Notes: generated by a model from the sequence alone, not told the origin. A DNA stretch of 64,000 nt from Candidula unifasciata (GCA_905116865.2 CAJHNH020002693.1:139079-203078); one strand, 5' to 3'; counted from the first letter of the stretch, positions 1 to 11,218 are shown. Numbers and translations are program-made.

Positions 1-230
1 ACTATAGCCCCAGCGACCATTTCAAGGGTCTGTGAAAATTGCACTTGTGAACCGAATGATGCTAGCGGCGAAACGAACCGACGACTTTCAGAACGCGAGG
101 CAAATGTTTTGACTACTTAACCGCGGAGACGCCTATGTTATATTAAGAAACATTTCAAGTACATAATAAATTGAAAGCGTTTTATAGTTGTCGTCTTCAA
201 TGTTATGACTCTCTTGTTGCTAAATTTCAG

Positions 231-404
231 TCTGTCACAGATCTGGCCCAGCAAACGAAGATCAAGTATGGAACCGTGAAAGACAGCGGCATCATGTCGT
301 TCTTCAAGAACACAAACATAGAACACTTCGCCAAGATGTGGTCCCAGATGTCCGAGATAGACCCGGACTCCATGGTGGACAATACCACAGAAGGATATAA
401 GAAA
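231..404 (+). CDS. iGluR exon A (start of S2 domain)
   Basis: Acceptor is a pyrimidine-rich tract ending aaatttcag at 222-230; donor gtaagt is at 405-410. The exon encodes 58 whole codons starting SVTDLAQQTKI and ending EGYKK, in phase 0. It carries the S2 segment with YGT and then DSGIM; AMPA receptors have Ser-Thr where this protein has Ile-Met. Upstream exons are not in the window. Confidence 0.92.
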
Positions 405-2053
405 GTAAGTTAGTGTACAAGGACAGCCGTAGTTCTATAGTAAAGTAAAAGTAAGTAAAGTAAAGATCCATTTTCACGCTTTTTAGTCGTATCGAGTCTG
501 TGGGAAGAGCTCTCATATTTTTACAGACCATCGGCACTATGTGGTCAGCATTACGTCGGCCGTCTTTACTTCCCCAGGCCAGCCATCATGGTACCCATTT
601 AGGCTGCGTCGACTTGCGACACCCCGTACTATGATAAAAATCCACGCAGCCAGCAGTGGGTTTCGATCGCGGTACGCTGGAATTACGAGTCGGACTCGCA
701 ACGTCTAAGCCACGGACGCCGCGTTTTCCTAAAGTGCGTTTAAAAACTTGTGCCCTTGCACTTTTGTGAATAACTCCAAAACTACTGTACTGATCAACAC
801 AAAATTTGTCATGTGGCCACTGATTTCCCACATCCATATGATTTTACAATTATAACTGCACAGGTGCTGCTGTTTTCCTAAAGTGGCGAATTTATGTAAT
901 CTTTGAAAAATAATTTGAGCGTGAAGCGCCTATGAAACGCGTGCAGTTTGATGCTTTGACAAATTCCCATTGCTACAGGTTTTAAGCATACCGACTGTGT
1001 GTTTTGAATCGTTGACTGATTCTTCATGTACCGCAAAAAAAAGGGGGGAGGGTGGGAGTTTAAGGAGCTAGACGATTAACTAAAAAATTTTTGAAAGATT
1101 TGTATATGGGCAAAATTATAAATAGTCCGTATGCAAAATTTCAACAAAATACAATGAACGGTTACTGAGTTTGCATATTTTGGGAAAGCATCCTCTTCCG
1201 CTTCTAAAGGACGTTGTGGGCGTATTGTGATGACGTCAGGGGCTCCGGAATCTTAGTGCTCAGGCACTTAGAGGGTCCTACATTTTTTTTAGTAGGAGGA
1301 GAGGCGGAGCCCTCTAACCATGTGGTCTTCCCCCCCCCCCACCACCAACTATGTACGGACGCTCTCTTTCTAAGCATTTGTTAAATATTTATATTTCATA
1401 TTATTTAAAATATGGTATTATAATTATTATATTATTGCACGCTCAAACATGGCTTAAGATCCTTGAGGGCAATTAAGCCAAATAGAAGAAAGTTATTAGG
1501 AAGCAGAAGACCAGCCTCCCCCAGTGATTATCTTTGTTTCAGCGCCCCTGTCTACCATTAAAAACATTTACGAAACATTCATCCTCAATGTCATGGGCCG
1601 TTCCAGCCTAAAAAGTATAACAGAAAATGTCAGGAAAAGCAATGGTGGCCTTCTAAAGCTAACCACAGAACTCAGTGAGCGCCGATTGGCTCATCAGAGA
1701 TTATCGCGGATGGGCAAGGAAGATGATCGCCTAATGAGTAATGAATAATGCTGATGATATCAGTCGTGTTTTATGTGATCACTTCTTGCTATTGATGGCA
1801 GTAGTTGAGCTTTGTGTGGCCTCGTGTTGTTGATAGGACTCAGTTTATTAATGTGTCTTGCCCGGCTCGCTAGCATAGTTGGCTAAACCGAGTGACGAAC
1901 TCCTTGTGGTCCGGGTTCACGCCTGGGGGTTGGCAGAAAAGCTACATCTCTCCCAGATTTACGGTATTTATCATGGAATCAAAGCCGGAGGGTTGCGATA
2001 TCCATAATACCGAGCCTAAGGGTTAACAACTCATGGTTTCTGGATACTAAAAA

Positions 2054-2084
<31 letters not shown>

Positions 2085-5000
2085 TGTCTTTGGCTTCTTA
2101 TTGTCAACAATTATTGTCAAGTGAATTTTTATTGTTATAAGTATTGTTTTGTTTTGTGAGTTTATGCTGTTGTTATAAATAGTTTAGTGACTTCCTAATA
2201 TCTACTTTTATATACGAGTTAAATTGTCGTTTAAGTAACTTCATGCTTTGGTTAAAACAATAAGCCATTTTAACACGAGTTAAATTGTTTTGTAAATAAC
2301 TTCATGCAGGTTGTTAAAACAGTTAACCATTTCAACACGAGTTTAATTGTTTTGTAAGTAACTTCATGCCGTTGGTCAAAACAACTGTCTATTTTAATAC
2401 AAGTTAATTGGCTTGTAACATTATGCTGCTAGTAAAAACAATTATCCAGTTTAGTACGATTTTAATTGTCTTGTAACTTTATGCTGCTAGTAAAAACAAC
2501 TATCCATTTTAATACGAATTTTACTGTCTTGTAACTTTATGCTGTTAATTAAAACAATTTGCTATATTAATACGAGTTTAACCTTATCTTCTTCTTCTTC
2601 TTCTGCCTTTCAATCCCCCAATGGAGCAAAGGCCCTCAACCAACTCACGCCATGTCGTTCTATCCTTCGCTATTACATGGAGCTCTCCCCATGTCCTTCC
2701 TATCTTTCTAACTTTATTCTGCAGCTCTCTTCTCCATGTTTTGTTTTTATTGCTATGCCCCTGTGGGTTGTTTTAGTCAAAAACTTAGGTCCATTTTCAT
2801 ATCTTGAGGAGATGTAGCTATTTGGAGCAAGCCGCATATCTTTAGATCACTCAGCACTTGGTGAGCCTTCTTCACCTCCTGCTCGCTCTTTATCTTCATC
2901 CTTATTCTTCTTTTTCTTTACTTCTTTTACTTCTTATCCTCCTCCTCCTCCTCCTTCTTTTCTAGATTCCACGACCTTCCCCCTCTTTTTCGTCTCCTCT
3001 TGTACCACTTCCCACATCAAAGGAGATACGATGTTCTGGTTTGTGGTCTTTTATCAACCTCGGCAATAGACAGATTGTATATGTTGACGTTTCTCCTTAG
3101 CATTAACTTGTCCGTGGCCTACTTATTAGAACTCTGAGTCCATCTTCCACATCGTAAATGCTTTGTGTGATATGGCATGAGAGGATTTTCTTTCTAAGTG
3201 GGCGAACCTTTTAATTTGTTTGTTGAGTGTCAAAAATCGTGCCTACAAAACATTTTCATCTTGGTCTACACAAAACACTGGTACTGTATAAATTATTTTA
3301 CGGATGTGAGAGTTGGGTTCTCATTGCGGAAATGGAGAGGATGGTCAGCCTATAGATAATGAATGTTATAGACGAATTTTACGGATAAGGTAATTAGAAA
3401 TTATAACTAATAAACATAAAGGAGGCAAAATAAACAAATTTGCAGACAATCAGGAGCCTCTTTTGGCAGTGGTAATACATCCAAGCTAGTTTGGTTCAGG
3501 CAGGTGGTCAGACATGATTCCATTGCAAAGTCTAAACTCTTGTGAACACTGGGGTGGATAAGGGGTTGGGAGGAGGAGGGATGGCAATCAACGGGAAAAA
3601 AGAGGCGGAGGAGCCCAAAGAAACATTAAAAAATGGGCAGGACTACATTATTATACACTTGTTTAACAAGCGGAAGATAGAGAATGATGGCGGGTTTTGT
3701 GTGTACTAGTACTACCATCGATAGACTTCGACGACCCTGAAGAGTCAAGGGTTATGTTATGTTATTTGCGTACATTGGCTTACTTTTGTGGTGTAACTTC
3801 ATTACTTTAAGGTCAAGGAAGGAGATTACGCCTTTTTCTGGGACACAACAGTCAACAAGTATCAGACGATTGTGGATTGTGACGTCATGGAAATCGGACC
3901 AGCTTTTGATCCCAAAGGGTTCGGAATAGGGGTGCCTCCGGGTGCTACCTACAGAGAGGAACTGTCTATGGCAATTCTCAAACTGAGTGATCGGGGAATT
4001 CTCCACGAGTTAGAAACCAGGTTAGTGTATCGGGTTGAAAAATGTGTTTGTGATGAGAAAGGAAAATGACCCTTTTTTTTTACATTTATGTATTTTACTG
4101 TTGTGCTATTTTATGTCGCATAGGCTTGCAGTCTGTTTCTTCATTCCCTTACATCCTGTGTATTACCTTCGAAATCATGGGTCCAGCACCTACAGTCTAT
4201 CTCATTGACGTTCTTTTTAGGGTCTCTTTTGGACATTCTCGCTTCATCCCTTCCTTTATTTCTAATTTTAGTGCATGGTTGGTGATTCTTTGTTGGTTTC
4301 TTCTCAGGGTGCATTCAGTCAAGCGCCATCTTCTTTGTTTTATATCTGTTACCAGAGGTTGTCCAGCACATTTCTTTTAAGTTTACCTAAATGGCTTTTT
4401 TTCCTACAAATTTATATAGCAACATTTTATTTTTTACAGGTTGAGGGGCTGGCCCAAGCCCAGCTTTCCTCCTTTCTCATCAGGGCTTGGGACCGGCAGT
4501 GACGAAGATCCTTTGTTCACCATGTTTAGTTAGTACACCATGAAGTATATTGGGTTATGATGACTTGTCCACTCGAAGATCCTTTTTACAACATGAAGTA
4601 TATTGCGTTATGATGATTTGCCATTCGAAGTTCCTTTTTACAACATGAAGTATATTGGGTTATAATGATTTGTCCACTAGAAGATCCCTTAGTACACCAT
4701 GAAGTATATTGGGTTATGATGATTTGTCCACTCGAAGATCATTTTTACAACATGAAGTATATTGCGTTATGATGATTTGTCATTCGAAGTTCCTTTTTAC
4801 AACATGAAGTATATTGGGTTATGATGATTTGTCCAATAGAAGATCCTTTAGTACAACATGAAGTATATTGGGTTATGATGTTGTGTCCACTAGAAGATTC
4901 TTTAGTTCACCATAAAGTATATTGGGTTATGATGATTTGTCCACTAGAAGATTCTTTAGTTCACCATGAAGTATATTGGGTTATGATGATTTGTCCACTA

Positions 5001-8000
5001 GAAGATTCTTTAGTTCACCATGAAATACAGTGATTTATGATGATTTGTCCACTAGAAGATTCTTTAGTTCACCATGAAGTATATTGGGTTATGATGATTT
5101 GTCCACTAGAAGATTCTTTAGTTCACCATGAAGTATATTGGGTTATGATGATTTGTCCACTAGAAGATTCTTTAGTTCACCATGAAGTATATTGGGTTAT
5201 GATGATTTGTCCACTAGAAGATTCTTTAGTTCACCATGAAGTATATTGGGTTATGATGATTTGTCCACTAGAAGAGTCTTTAGTTCACCATGAAGTACAT
5301 TGGGTTATGATGATTTGTCCAATAGAAGATTCTTTAGTACACCATGAAGTATATTGGGTTATGATGATTTGTCCACTAGAAGATTCTTTAGTTCACCATG
5401 AAGTACAGTGATTTATGATGATTTGTCCACTAGAAGATCCCTTAGTACACCATGAAGTATATTGGGTTATGATGATTTGTCCAATAGAAGATTCTTTAGT
5501 ACACCATGAAGTATATTGGGTTATGATGATTTGTCCACTAGAAGATTCTTTAGTTCACTATGAAGTATATTGGGTTATGATGATTTGTCCAATAGAAGAT
5601 TCTTTAGTTCACCATGAAGTACAGTGATTTATGATGTTGTGTCCACTTACGGCTCTTTAGAGGAAGTGCCCAATAATACACAAATTGTAGGTACTAGACT
5701 AATATTGTTTTTTTTTTTTTAAACAGTGGCCTAATATCTTCATTTCTTTTACAGTCGCTATTATTTACTATATATCATTTCTCTTCAGGTTCCATATTAG
5801 GACATATCTTTATTTCTTACTGAGCCTCTGACTATGGTATCCTAGATATTATTGTTAATCTGCTCCAATTGTTATTAGATATAATAATTTTTTAATCCAA
5901 TCTTTGGTTATTGTTGGATATCATTTCCTATCCAGTCCCATTTGAAAATCGGGAGGGGCTAAATAAAAGTTTCCGGTACTGCCGAATAACAAAGTCCTGT
6001 TACAATCTAACATATTATTGATAGATGTAAATTATTGTCACATATCACTCCTGTCACGTGCCTGATATAAGGATTTCTCCTTCAGAACCAACAGCACTCA
6101 GAAATAATTATGTTGAGTCGTTTGGCTCGTATTGGTCTAAGGGATTTCCCGTGGCCAATATACGCTCAACTTATTTCTGGAATAGGGCAACTCAAGTATT
6201 GGCACTACAAAATATATCTGTATATGAATACAATATTCCTAGGCACACTTGGCTGGACACCCCCACTACTTACTAAAGAAAGCCCCCAGGTTATGATAGT
6301 TCATTATCATAACCATGTTAACACATATAATATTTATGACTCATACACACACCAATGCTAAACACTTAGAAAGGTGAAATAGAGACACCTAAGTCAGCCA
6401 TGAAAATGAATGCATGTAATCAATACAACATATACATATATATAATAGTGAAGTAGATGCCAGATCTCAATAGATGGGTTCCAGAATACAATGACCAGAT
6501 TACCCCTACAACTGAACAGTCAGAAAGTCCTGGAGGTAGCACCTTTTCATCATAGGACCACAGCGGAGCTGTGGGGAATAGAGCATGTTATAGAGGTAAA
6601 CTAGCACTTATCCTCTTTCTATCGTTGATGCTTCCCTCAGCTCCTGATGATTCGACTGTCTTAGGTAATTCTGTTTCAACTGGATCAGATGGTGGAGGAG
6701 TACCTCACCATAGAGGACACAGCAACTGGATAGGCACTCAGCAAATCTCTTCTACCAGTCAGGTCACACACTGTCCCTGAGCTACACACATGCTCTGGCA
6801 CTGTAGGATGTTTGGGGTATATGGCACCCCATGGTGTTGATGTCTGAACTTGGGTGATAGGTTGGTTGGCAATTGGTTGACAATTGGTTGATTGATGGTT
6901 GGTGGGTGTTGGTTGGACTGTGATTTTTCTGCCAGCTCTTCACATAGGTTTCATCCTGCCAAGAAAGAACTCAGAATTAGTCATCACCAAGAGGGTAACA
7001 TCTTGACAGGAAAGACAGAATAAGTATCAGTCACCAGCCCATATCAGTCTACTCCACCTCTGCTCCCCTGTTTCATCCCTCAGAGTGCACTTTCAAGACC
7101 AGGAGACAATGTCTCCTATCATTCATCTGTCTGTTTAGTGCAAGAAATGGAAAGTCAGACATATAGTGGAGATAGATAGACACTCTCACACATATCAATC
7201 TCTCCCCCCTCCCATCTGCACACAGACACCACTATTTACCGTCAGTACCCCTATTCCCTACGACTAACAAGTCATTTCCACACATCCATTGATCTGGGTC
7301 AAACATCTCACGCAACTCTGGCTGCCAAGTACTAACCTAATTCTCTGTCCCCATTTGTATGCACAAACTTCTGTTGTTAGTTTAAATGGTTCACACTTGT
7401 AAGGTCATTATGTTTACCAGTATGGGTGGGTTATTTAGGGCATAGGCTATTTAGTCTGTACAGAAGAAGGTCTAAGTTCGAATCCGCTTCTCTAGCGATC
7501 AAGAACGGTCGAACTATGTGTGATCCCATAGCCAATACTGATCTCTCTACAGCAGTGACCACTTTAACAGACATCATTTAAGGTACTCGTAAACTATAAT
7601 TAACTTACCAAAGCATAGGAAAAGTCCTCGACATTACAGATCGCCTTCTGAAAGTGAAATTTTCTGGCGTCGATGCATACATCTGAACGCTAGGAAGGCC
7701 GGCAGAAACAATGGCGCAAAATTTTCAATTCAGGCGTCGGTAAGAAGAAGTTCCTTGTATACATGAGCAAGGAGTAAACCGGTTCCAAAAAAAAAAACTC
7801 AAATAACTCCAGTAATATTTATCAAATAGTTGCAAATTTGAAAATGACGCTAAGTCAAAGCAACTAGAAGATGTAGACACTATCATTATGTCCGATAAAG
7901 GCATATATCGATATAAGGGACTATATACCTTTCCGGACGAGTCCAAGTTTGAATGTTGTGTCGAGCACAGGTAGTACAGGTCCCTACTCTTTAGGGGTGA

Positions 8001-8239
8001 TGTGTAATGGCTTATCATTCCACGACAATTATGCTGAAGTTCCCTTTCCTGCAACAACCAGGTGGTGGGACAACCGTAACTGCCCAGATCTCACGAAGGC
8101 GTCCACTGATGAGACATCGTCCCTCCAGATTGAGAATGTTGCTGGAGTGTTCTTCATTCTGGTTGGCGGGATCATCATTGCAGCCGTTGTGTGTTTGGGG
8201 GAATATTTTGCCAATGCGATGATACGAGCGTCCAAACTG
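231..8239 (+). CDS. Ionotropic glutamate receptor, 3' part of gene (three joined exons; 5' part lies off the left edge)
   Basis: Join of 231-404, 3812-4020 and 8062-8239. Exon lengths of 174, 209 and 178 give 187 codons with no stop, and splice phases match (0, then 2). The product is a ligand-gated cation channel subunit of the plasma membrane. Seen in order: the S2 half of the ligand-binding domain (residues 1-135; YGT near 13-15), a Trp-Asp pair at 68-69, Cys81 and Cys135 at the positions of the conserved S2 disulfide, a WW pair at 129-130, and a hydrophobic TM4 helix at about 154-177 ending GEYF. The fold and TM4 resemble the AMPA/kainate/delta (AKDF) group. The Trp-Asp pair replaces the Glu that binds the alpha-amino group in glutamate-gated subunits, as in GluN1, GluN3 and GluD. 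The S1 half, TM1-TM3 and the pore are outside the window, so subfamily and ion selectivity cannot be read. Family certain, subtype uncertain. Confidence 0.92.
425..735 (-). repeat. tRNA-derived SINE, family B, full copy
   Basis: Read on the minus strand, the right end is a degenerate tRNA-like head with a box A-like TGGCTTAGACG and a box B-like CGATCGAAACCC. The body is shared with ten other copies in this window, including the word GTAAAGACGGCCG and the terminal AAAGTAAAG block. It lies in the iGluR intron just after exon A. Confidence 0.75.
736..1858. other. Intronic sequence without a recognisable gene
   Basis: A/T-rich intron of the iGluR gene with short poly-A and poly-C runs. The open stretch at 1524-1748 follows a fair acceptor-like tract but matches no family I know. 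It would not fit between exons A and B, which join directly in phase. Confidence 0.5.
1859..2083 (+). repeat. tRNA-derived SINE, family A, with (TAA)n tail
   Basis: The tRNA-like head has box A-like TAGCATAGTTGG and box B GGGTTCACGCC. The body and the ending ATGGTTTCTGGATACT are shared with the copy at 23492-23710. The 3' end runs into (TAA)n at about 2049-2083. A third, truncated copy lies at 46300-46436 on the minus strand. Confidence 0.85.
2213..2583 (+). repeat. Tandem repeat, about 60-bp unit, six diverged copies
   Basis: Each unit begins acgagttaaattg and then carries taacttcatgctg and aaaacaattatccatttt. Starts are near 2214, 2275, 2337, 2398, 2456 and 2513. It lies in the iGluR intron. 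Confidence 0.8.
2590..2790 (-). mobile_element. RTE/CR1-like LINE 3' end with (GAA)n tail
   Basis: On the minus strand this is a diverged copy of the last 190 bp of the element at 53224-56440: the C-terminal coding region ending near the word CATTGGGGGAT, then a (GAA)n tail. It is 5'-truncated, and the frame encodes the same RGRPK-type C-terminal region with changes. Confidence 0.8.
3285..3660 (+). mobile_element. Decayed LINE C-terminal fragment
   Basis: The conceptual translation contains FYGCESWVL and later RRRRSPKKH, the remains of the C-terminal region that follows the reverse transcriptase in CR1/RTE-like LINEs. Several stops are present and no intact frame remains. Confidence 0.65.
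3812..4020 (+). CDS. iGluR exon B (S2 domain, Trp-Asp ligand motif)
   Basis: Acceptor tttaag ends at 3811; donor gttagt starts at 4021. The exon begins VKEGDYAFFWD in phase 0 and ends within an Arg codon (phase 2). It encodes the ligand-coordinating WD pair, the Cys of the S2 disulfide, and the conserved segment KGFGIGVPPGATYREEL followed by the helix that precedes WW. Confidence 0.94.
4505..5645 (+). repeat. Minisatellite, 54-bp unit, about 21 copies
   Basis: The unit contains atgatgatttgtccac, tagaagattctttag and ttcaccatgaagtatattg. It is nearly identical across the array from about 4890 and more diverged at the left. The period is divisible by three, so long open frames of an 18-residue repeat (MMICPLEDSLVHHEVYWV) appear on the plus strand. 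It lies in the intron between iGluR exons B and C and is not considered coding. Confidence 0.95.
5646..8061. other. Intron of the iGluR gene without a recognised gene
   Basis: A/T-rich unique-looking sequence with a short gattggttg repeat near 6860-6910 and a weak tRNA-like box B (gttcgaatccg, near 7475-7485) that may be a SINE remnant. The short open stretches here show no family resemblance. Confidence 0.5.
8062..8239 (+). CDS. iGluR exon C (end of S2, TM4)
   Basis: Acceptor caaccag ends at 8061; donor gtaagt starts at 8240. The split Arg codon is completed, followed by WW, the second disulfide Cys, a polar linker and the TM4 helix, ending RASKL at the membrane-cytoplasm border in phase 0. 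This matches the usual end of TM4 in iGluRs, so only the cytoplasmic tail remains to be encoded downstream. Confidence 0.94.
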
Positions 8240-8302
8240 GTAAGTTGTAAGATAGGTGGAACACCACTCTGGCACTTTCGCGTAATTATAATTATAATGT
8301 GA

Positions 8303-8303
<1 letters not shown>

Positions 8304-8365
<62 letters not shown>
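8304..8365. repeat. (TA)n microsatellite
   Basis: An uninterrupted alternating TA run of about 62 bp, 64 bp after the iGluR exon C donor. Confidence 0.97.
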
Positions 8366-8367
<2 letters not shown>

Positions 8368-8625
8368 CTGTAAATTTTTTTATGTTTTGTGAGACTTGCT
8401 ATTCATTTTCCTTGTGTTATATGCATGGCTTATGCATGCTAAATGACGGACATATCAATGATATAATCATCAGCCCTATCATCATCGTATACTAGGTCCT
8501 TTGTACAAAATAGCCGTCCACAGAAAGACGGTAAAGATATCAGCCCTTTGTTAATTTTCCTGTCTCGAGTATCTGTATGCCTTTCGGTCTTTTTAATTTT
8601 TAACTTTGGTTCTGTATACTCCAAG

Positions 8626-8787
8626 AAGTTTAGAAGTAACAAGTACTTAGGTCTAATCAAGTTTGAGAAAACATATGAAACTGAACAAAAGTTGAACCAG
8701 CCAGCTTCATTATATCACAAACACAGACGAAAAGTGAACGTTCCGGCTAGAAAGTCTTCATCGGCACAATATATTAAGTCTAAATAA
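8626..8787 (+). CDS. Candidate terminal exon of the iGluR (cytoplasmic tail)
   Basis: An open frame of 53 codons plus a TAA stop follows a pyrimidine-rich tract ending ccaag at 8625. Its frame is phase 0, exactly what the exon C donor needs. The peptide is rich in Lys, Arg and Ser (for example HKHRRKV and ARKSSSAQ), as expected of a receptor tail. There is no recognised family motif, no nearby AATAAA was seen, and a phase match has a one-in-three chance. A more distant tail exon is the alternative. Confidence 0.35.
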   Translation, partial: KFRSNKYLGLIKFEKTYETEQKLNQPASLYHKHRRKVNVPARKSSSAQYIKSK

Positions 8788-8980
8788 CCAAAAATACCAA
8801 CCAGAATACACAAAAATCACTTAATTGACTAACTCCAATAGAAACCATATATCTCTCTAGCAAGTAGAATATCTAACATATGTGTGGCCACAGGAAACAA
8901 ATATTGAAAAGATGTGAGTAAAAAAAGTTCCGTAACTCAAAGATAATAGATAATCACTCACTCTGAACTTTTTAGTTTAC

Positions 8981-9156
8981 CGTCCCAGTATGGGACGCAA
9001 TTTTTCGTTATTTCAAAGACCCCCTCCGGCTGTTGCCAGGAGCCCTAATATCGGTCCCAATCTATGTGTTGAACAGGGTTTCTAGGATCTGTCCCCGGGT
9101 GATCCTCATCCGAATGATAGCACTTTGTGTCACCGGATGTTTATCGCTTGGTGTTC
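8981..9156 (-). repeat. Interspersed repeat, family F
   Basis: On the minus strand this reads from the block GATAAACATCCGGTGACACA through a GGATCACCCGGGGACAG-like core to AACGAAAAATTGCGTCCCA. At least seven copies occur in the window in both orientations. No tRNA boxes or coding frame are seen. Confidence 0.75.
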
Positions 9157-9480
9157 TTTACTTACATTGCGCCGCTAAGTTCACTGGTGCATTTCTTACG
9201 GAGATCTCTATTGAGTTGAGCTTTAAGAATAGACATCATAGCACTAGGAACATTTCCATAAATGCCCCATCACCCTCTTTAGCAGCCAGCGAATAGTTCT
9301 AGCTCCGATTGTACCTGAAACTGTCTGATTGCAAGTCCGTCTTGTCTTTCCTGAAACTGTCCTGATGCACTGGTTGAATGCTAGAGGCTGTTAGGGCGAT
9401 ATTTTTTCACAAACTCTCCAAGGATCAAAATCCTGTTCACAATCTCTGCAAAATTAGTTGGTGCCCATATTAAATAGCTG

Positions 9481-9946
9481 TTGCTACCAACACAGAAAAG
9501 GGTTATAAATATTAAAAAATCCCTGCCTGCAGCAGTTATGGAGGTCATCAAGCCAGTTTTCAGTGATCTCTCGAACCCTGACCGGTTGAGAAAATGTCTA
9601 GATAGCTACACCCCGAACGCTAACGAATCAATCAATTTGGCGACATTGCCCCAAACACAAGTACCACGGATTAGAAGCCGTCAAGATTGCAGTTGGCATT
9701 GCAGTACTCATTTTTAATTATGGAGCAAAAGCCCTAGAAGCACCTCTTGTGGCAATGCAACTATTGTGTGGACGTTTCACGTCAGAATGTTTCATCTCTA
9801 CTGACACGTTACGGCTGAAAAACTCTCAGAAGAAAGCAACAGAAGCATCACTGGAAGCGAGAAGAGCAAGAAGGAGGAAGCGACTTGGATTAGAGGAGGT
9901 ACAAGCTCAATACGAAGGTTTTCCTTATTTGACAGGGAGTCACTGA
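9481..9946 (+). pseudogene. Mutator-like (MULE) transposase-domain fossil
   Basis: The translation begins with LPAAVMEVIKPVFSDLS and runs to NANESIN in one frame. From about 9635 it continues one frame over as WRHCPKHKYHGLEAVKIAVG, with FNYGAKALEAP and then a basic tail RRARRRKRLGLEEVQ to a stop. The NANESFN...W..CPK...G pattern, FN.GA and a basic C-terminus are typical of the Mutator-like transposase-domain proteins abundant in arthropod and mollusc genomes. One single-base frameshift breaks it. Only the C-terminal part is present, and no terminal inverted repeats were found. Family assignment is from recall of the motif and is fairly confident. Confidence 0.65.
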
Positions 9947-10302
9947 TGTAAAAATCTAGAATATTTTCACTAAAAAAAATTAACGTCGTTTGTTGTAAAA
10001 TGTTAAATTTTTTTTTTTCACTTATCCTGCTGTAACTTTCTCCAGTATTAACCAATCTGCATGAAATTGTATATGCTTGCTCACATTATAACTGGCTGTA
10101 GCGTATTCTAGGAAAATTCTAGTATCATGATTGTGTTAATTTTTATGTAATTTCAAAATTTAATTTTCCACTCACAAAAAGGAGCAAATTTAAGGTAGCT
10201 TTACATAAAATCTATTTAATATGTGCTATTTTCCATAGAAAGGGCTACACTCACACCATTTTTGTATGTGCCGTTTAATTGTGAACGAATTTCTGACTTT
10301 CT

Positions 10303-10490
10303 ACCCCACCAGGATATCACACAAGCGATAAACACCCGATGACACAAAGTGCCACCATGTGGATTAGGATCACCGTGGAAAGGTCCCAGAAACCGCGTTC
10401 AGACAATTGGCCATATTGATGGCCTGCCTATATTGCGGCCCCTGGCACAAGCCAGAGTAGGGCTTCAAATAACAAAAAATTACGTCCTAA
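10303..10490 (+). repeat. Interspersed repeat, family F
   Basis: Plus-orientation copy: ccccaccaggatatcacac, then gataaacacccgatgacac, gtcccagaaaccgcg and the end cttcaaataacaaaaaattacg. It matches the copy at 56890-57085. Confidence 0.8.
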
Positions 10491-10879
10491 AAAGTATGTA
10501 AAGAATTTGCTTTACCATTTCCATACAAATACTTCCAAAGTAACATCTAAATTTTGCATATTTTAAAATTAATTTTTCACTTTAAAAATTGTTTATCTCT
10601 CATGTATATAATACATTCTAAAGAAGTTTGTTTTATATGATAGCCTGATCATATAGTCATAATGTCTAAAAATCTGAGAGTCCTATCTTCAAAATTGAAT
10701 TTTGAATGATTTTTTTTTCTAACGCCACTGATTACCTGCTAGTACTCCCCCCTTAATAATTTTTCGTTCTCACAAAATCTGGCCTAATAAAGAGAAAGAG
10801 AATTCATAAAAGTTATATACCTCCTATCTTGGTATACTTAAAGACGGTGGGTAGATTAGTTGAAAATTATTTTGAAGCT

Positions 10880-11217
10880 GCGGAGATGTGGTTTTTGTAA
10901 ATGAATGATGAGAATACCCTGGACAGATTTCCAGAAAAGGTGATGAAACTGACTCACGAAGATAATTGATTGCCGTCATCAGAAAGAACAAATCTACATT
11001 CTTCTTCGGTCATGTGATGAGAAAGAGAAAACTGGAGTACATCGTGGCAGTAGGAACGCTGGAGGGGACGAGAGGCAGAGAGAGACCCAGAGAAAAGATG
11101 ATGGACATTTTGACATCTCGTCATGGAAAATCATTTATATCAGAGTTGACTGAAAGAACACGAGACCGAAGTTTGTGGATAGACATGACCACCAACGTCA
11201 TACGGTATGGAACTTAA
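10880..11217 (+). mobile_element. LINE 3' end (C-terminal coding region)
   Basis: The frame from 10966 encodes KSTFFFGHVMRKRKLEYIV and then a GTRGRERPREKMMD segment, ending TRDRSLWIDM. This is the usual C-terminus of a CR1/RTE-like LINE polyprotein. It is 5'-truncated and runs directly into the (GAA)n tract. A related copy is at 39090-39590. Confidence 0.8.
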
Positions 11218-11218
11218 G

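Noticed and set aside
1524..1748. Extra receptor exon in the first intron
   Set aside because: It follows a fair acceptor-like site, but exons A and B join directly in phase 0 within a conserved domain, and the peptide does not resemble any iGluR segment.
4066..4502. Small membrane protein
   Set aside because: Hydrophobic frames here come from T-rich intron sequence and have no splice or start support.
4821..5627. Repeat proteins with an 18-residue unit
   Set aside because: The 54-bp minisatellite has a period divisible by three, so open frames are expected. It lies in an intron between two receptor exons that join in phase.
4505..5645. CRISPR array
   Set aside because: Repeats are contiguous with no unique spacers, and the context is a eukaryotic intron. 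The same holds for the arrays at 31.6, 52.5, 57.5 and 62.5 kb.
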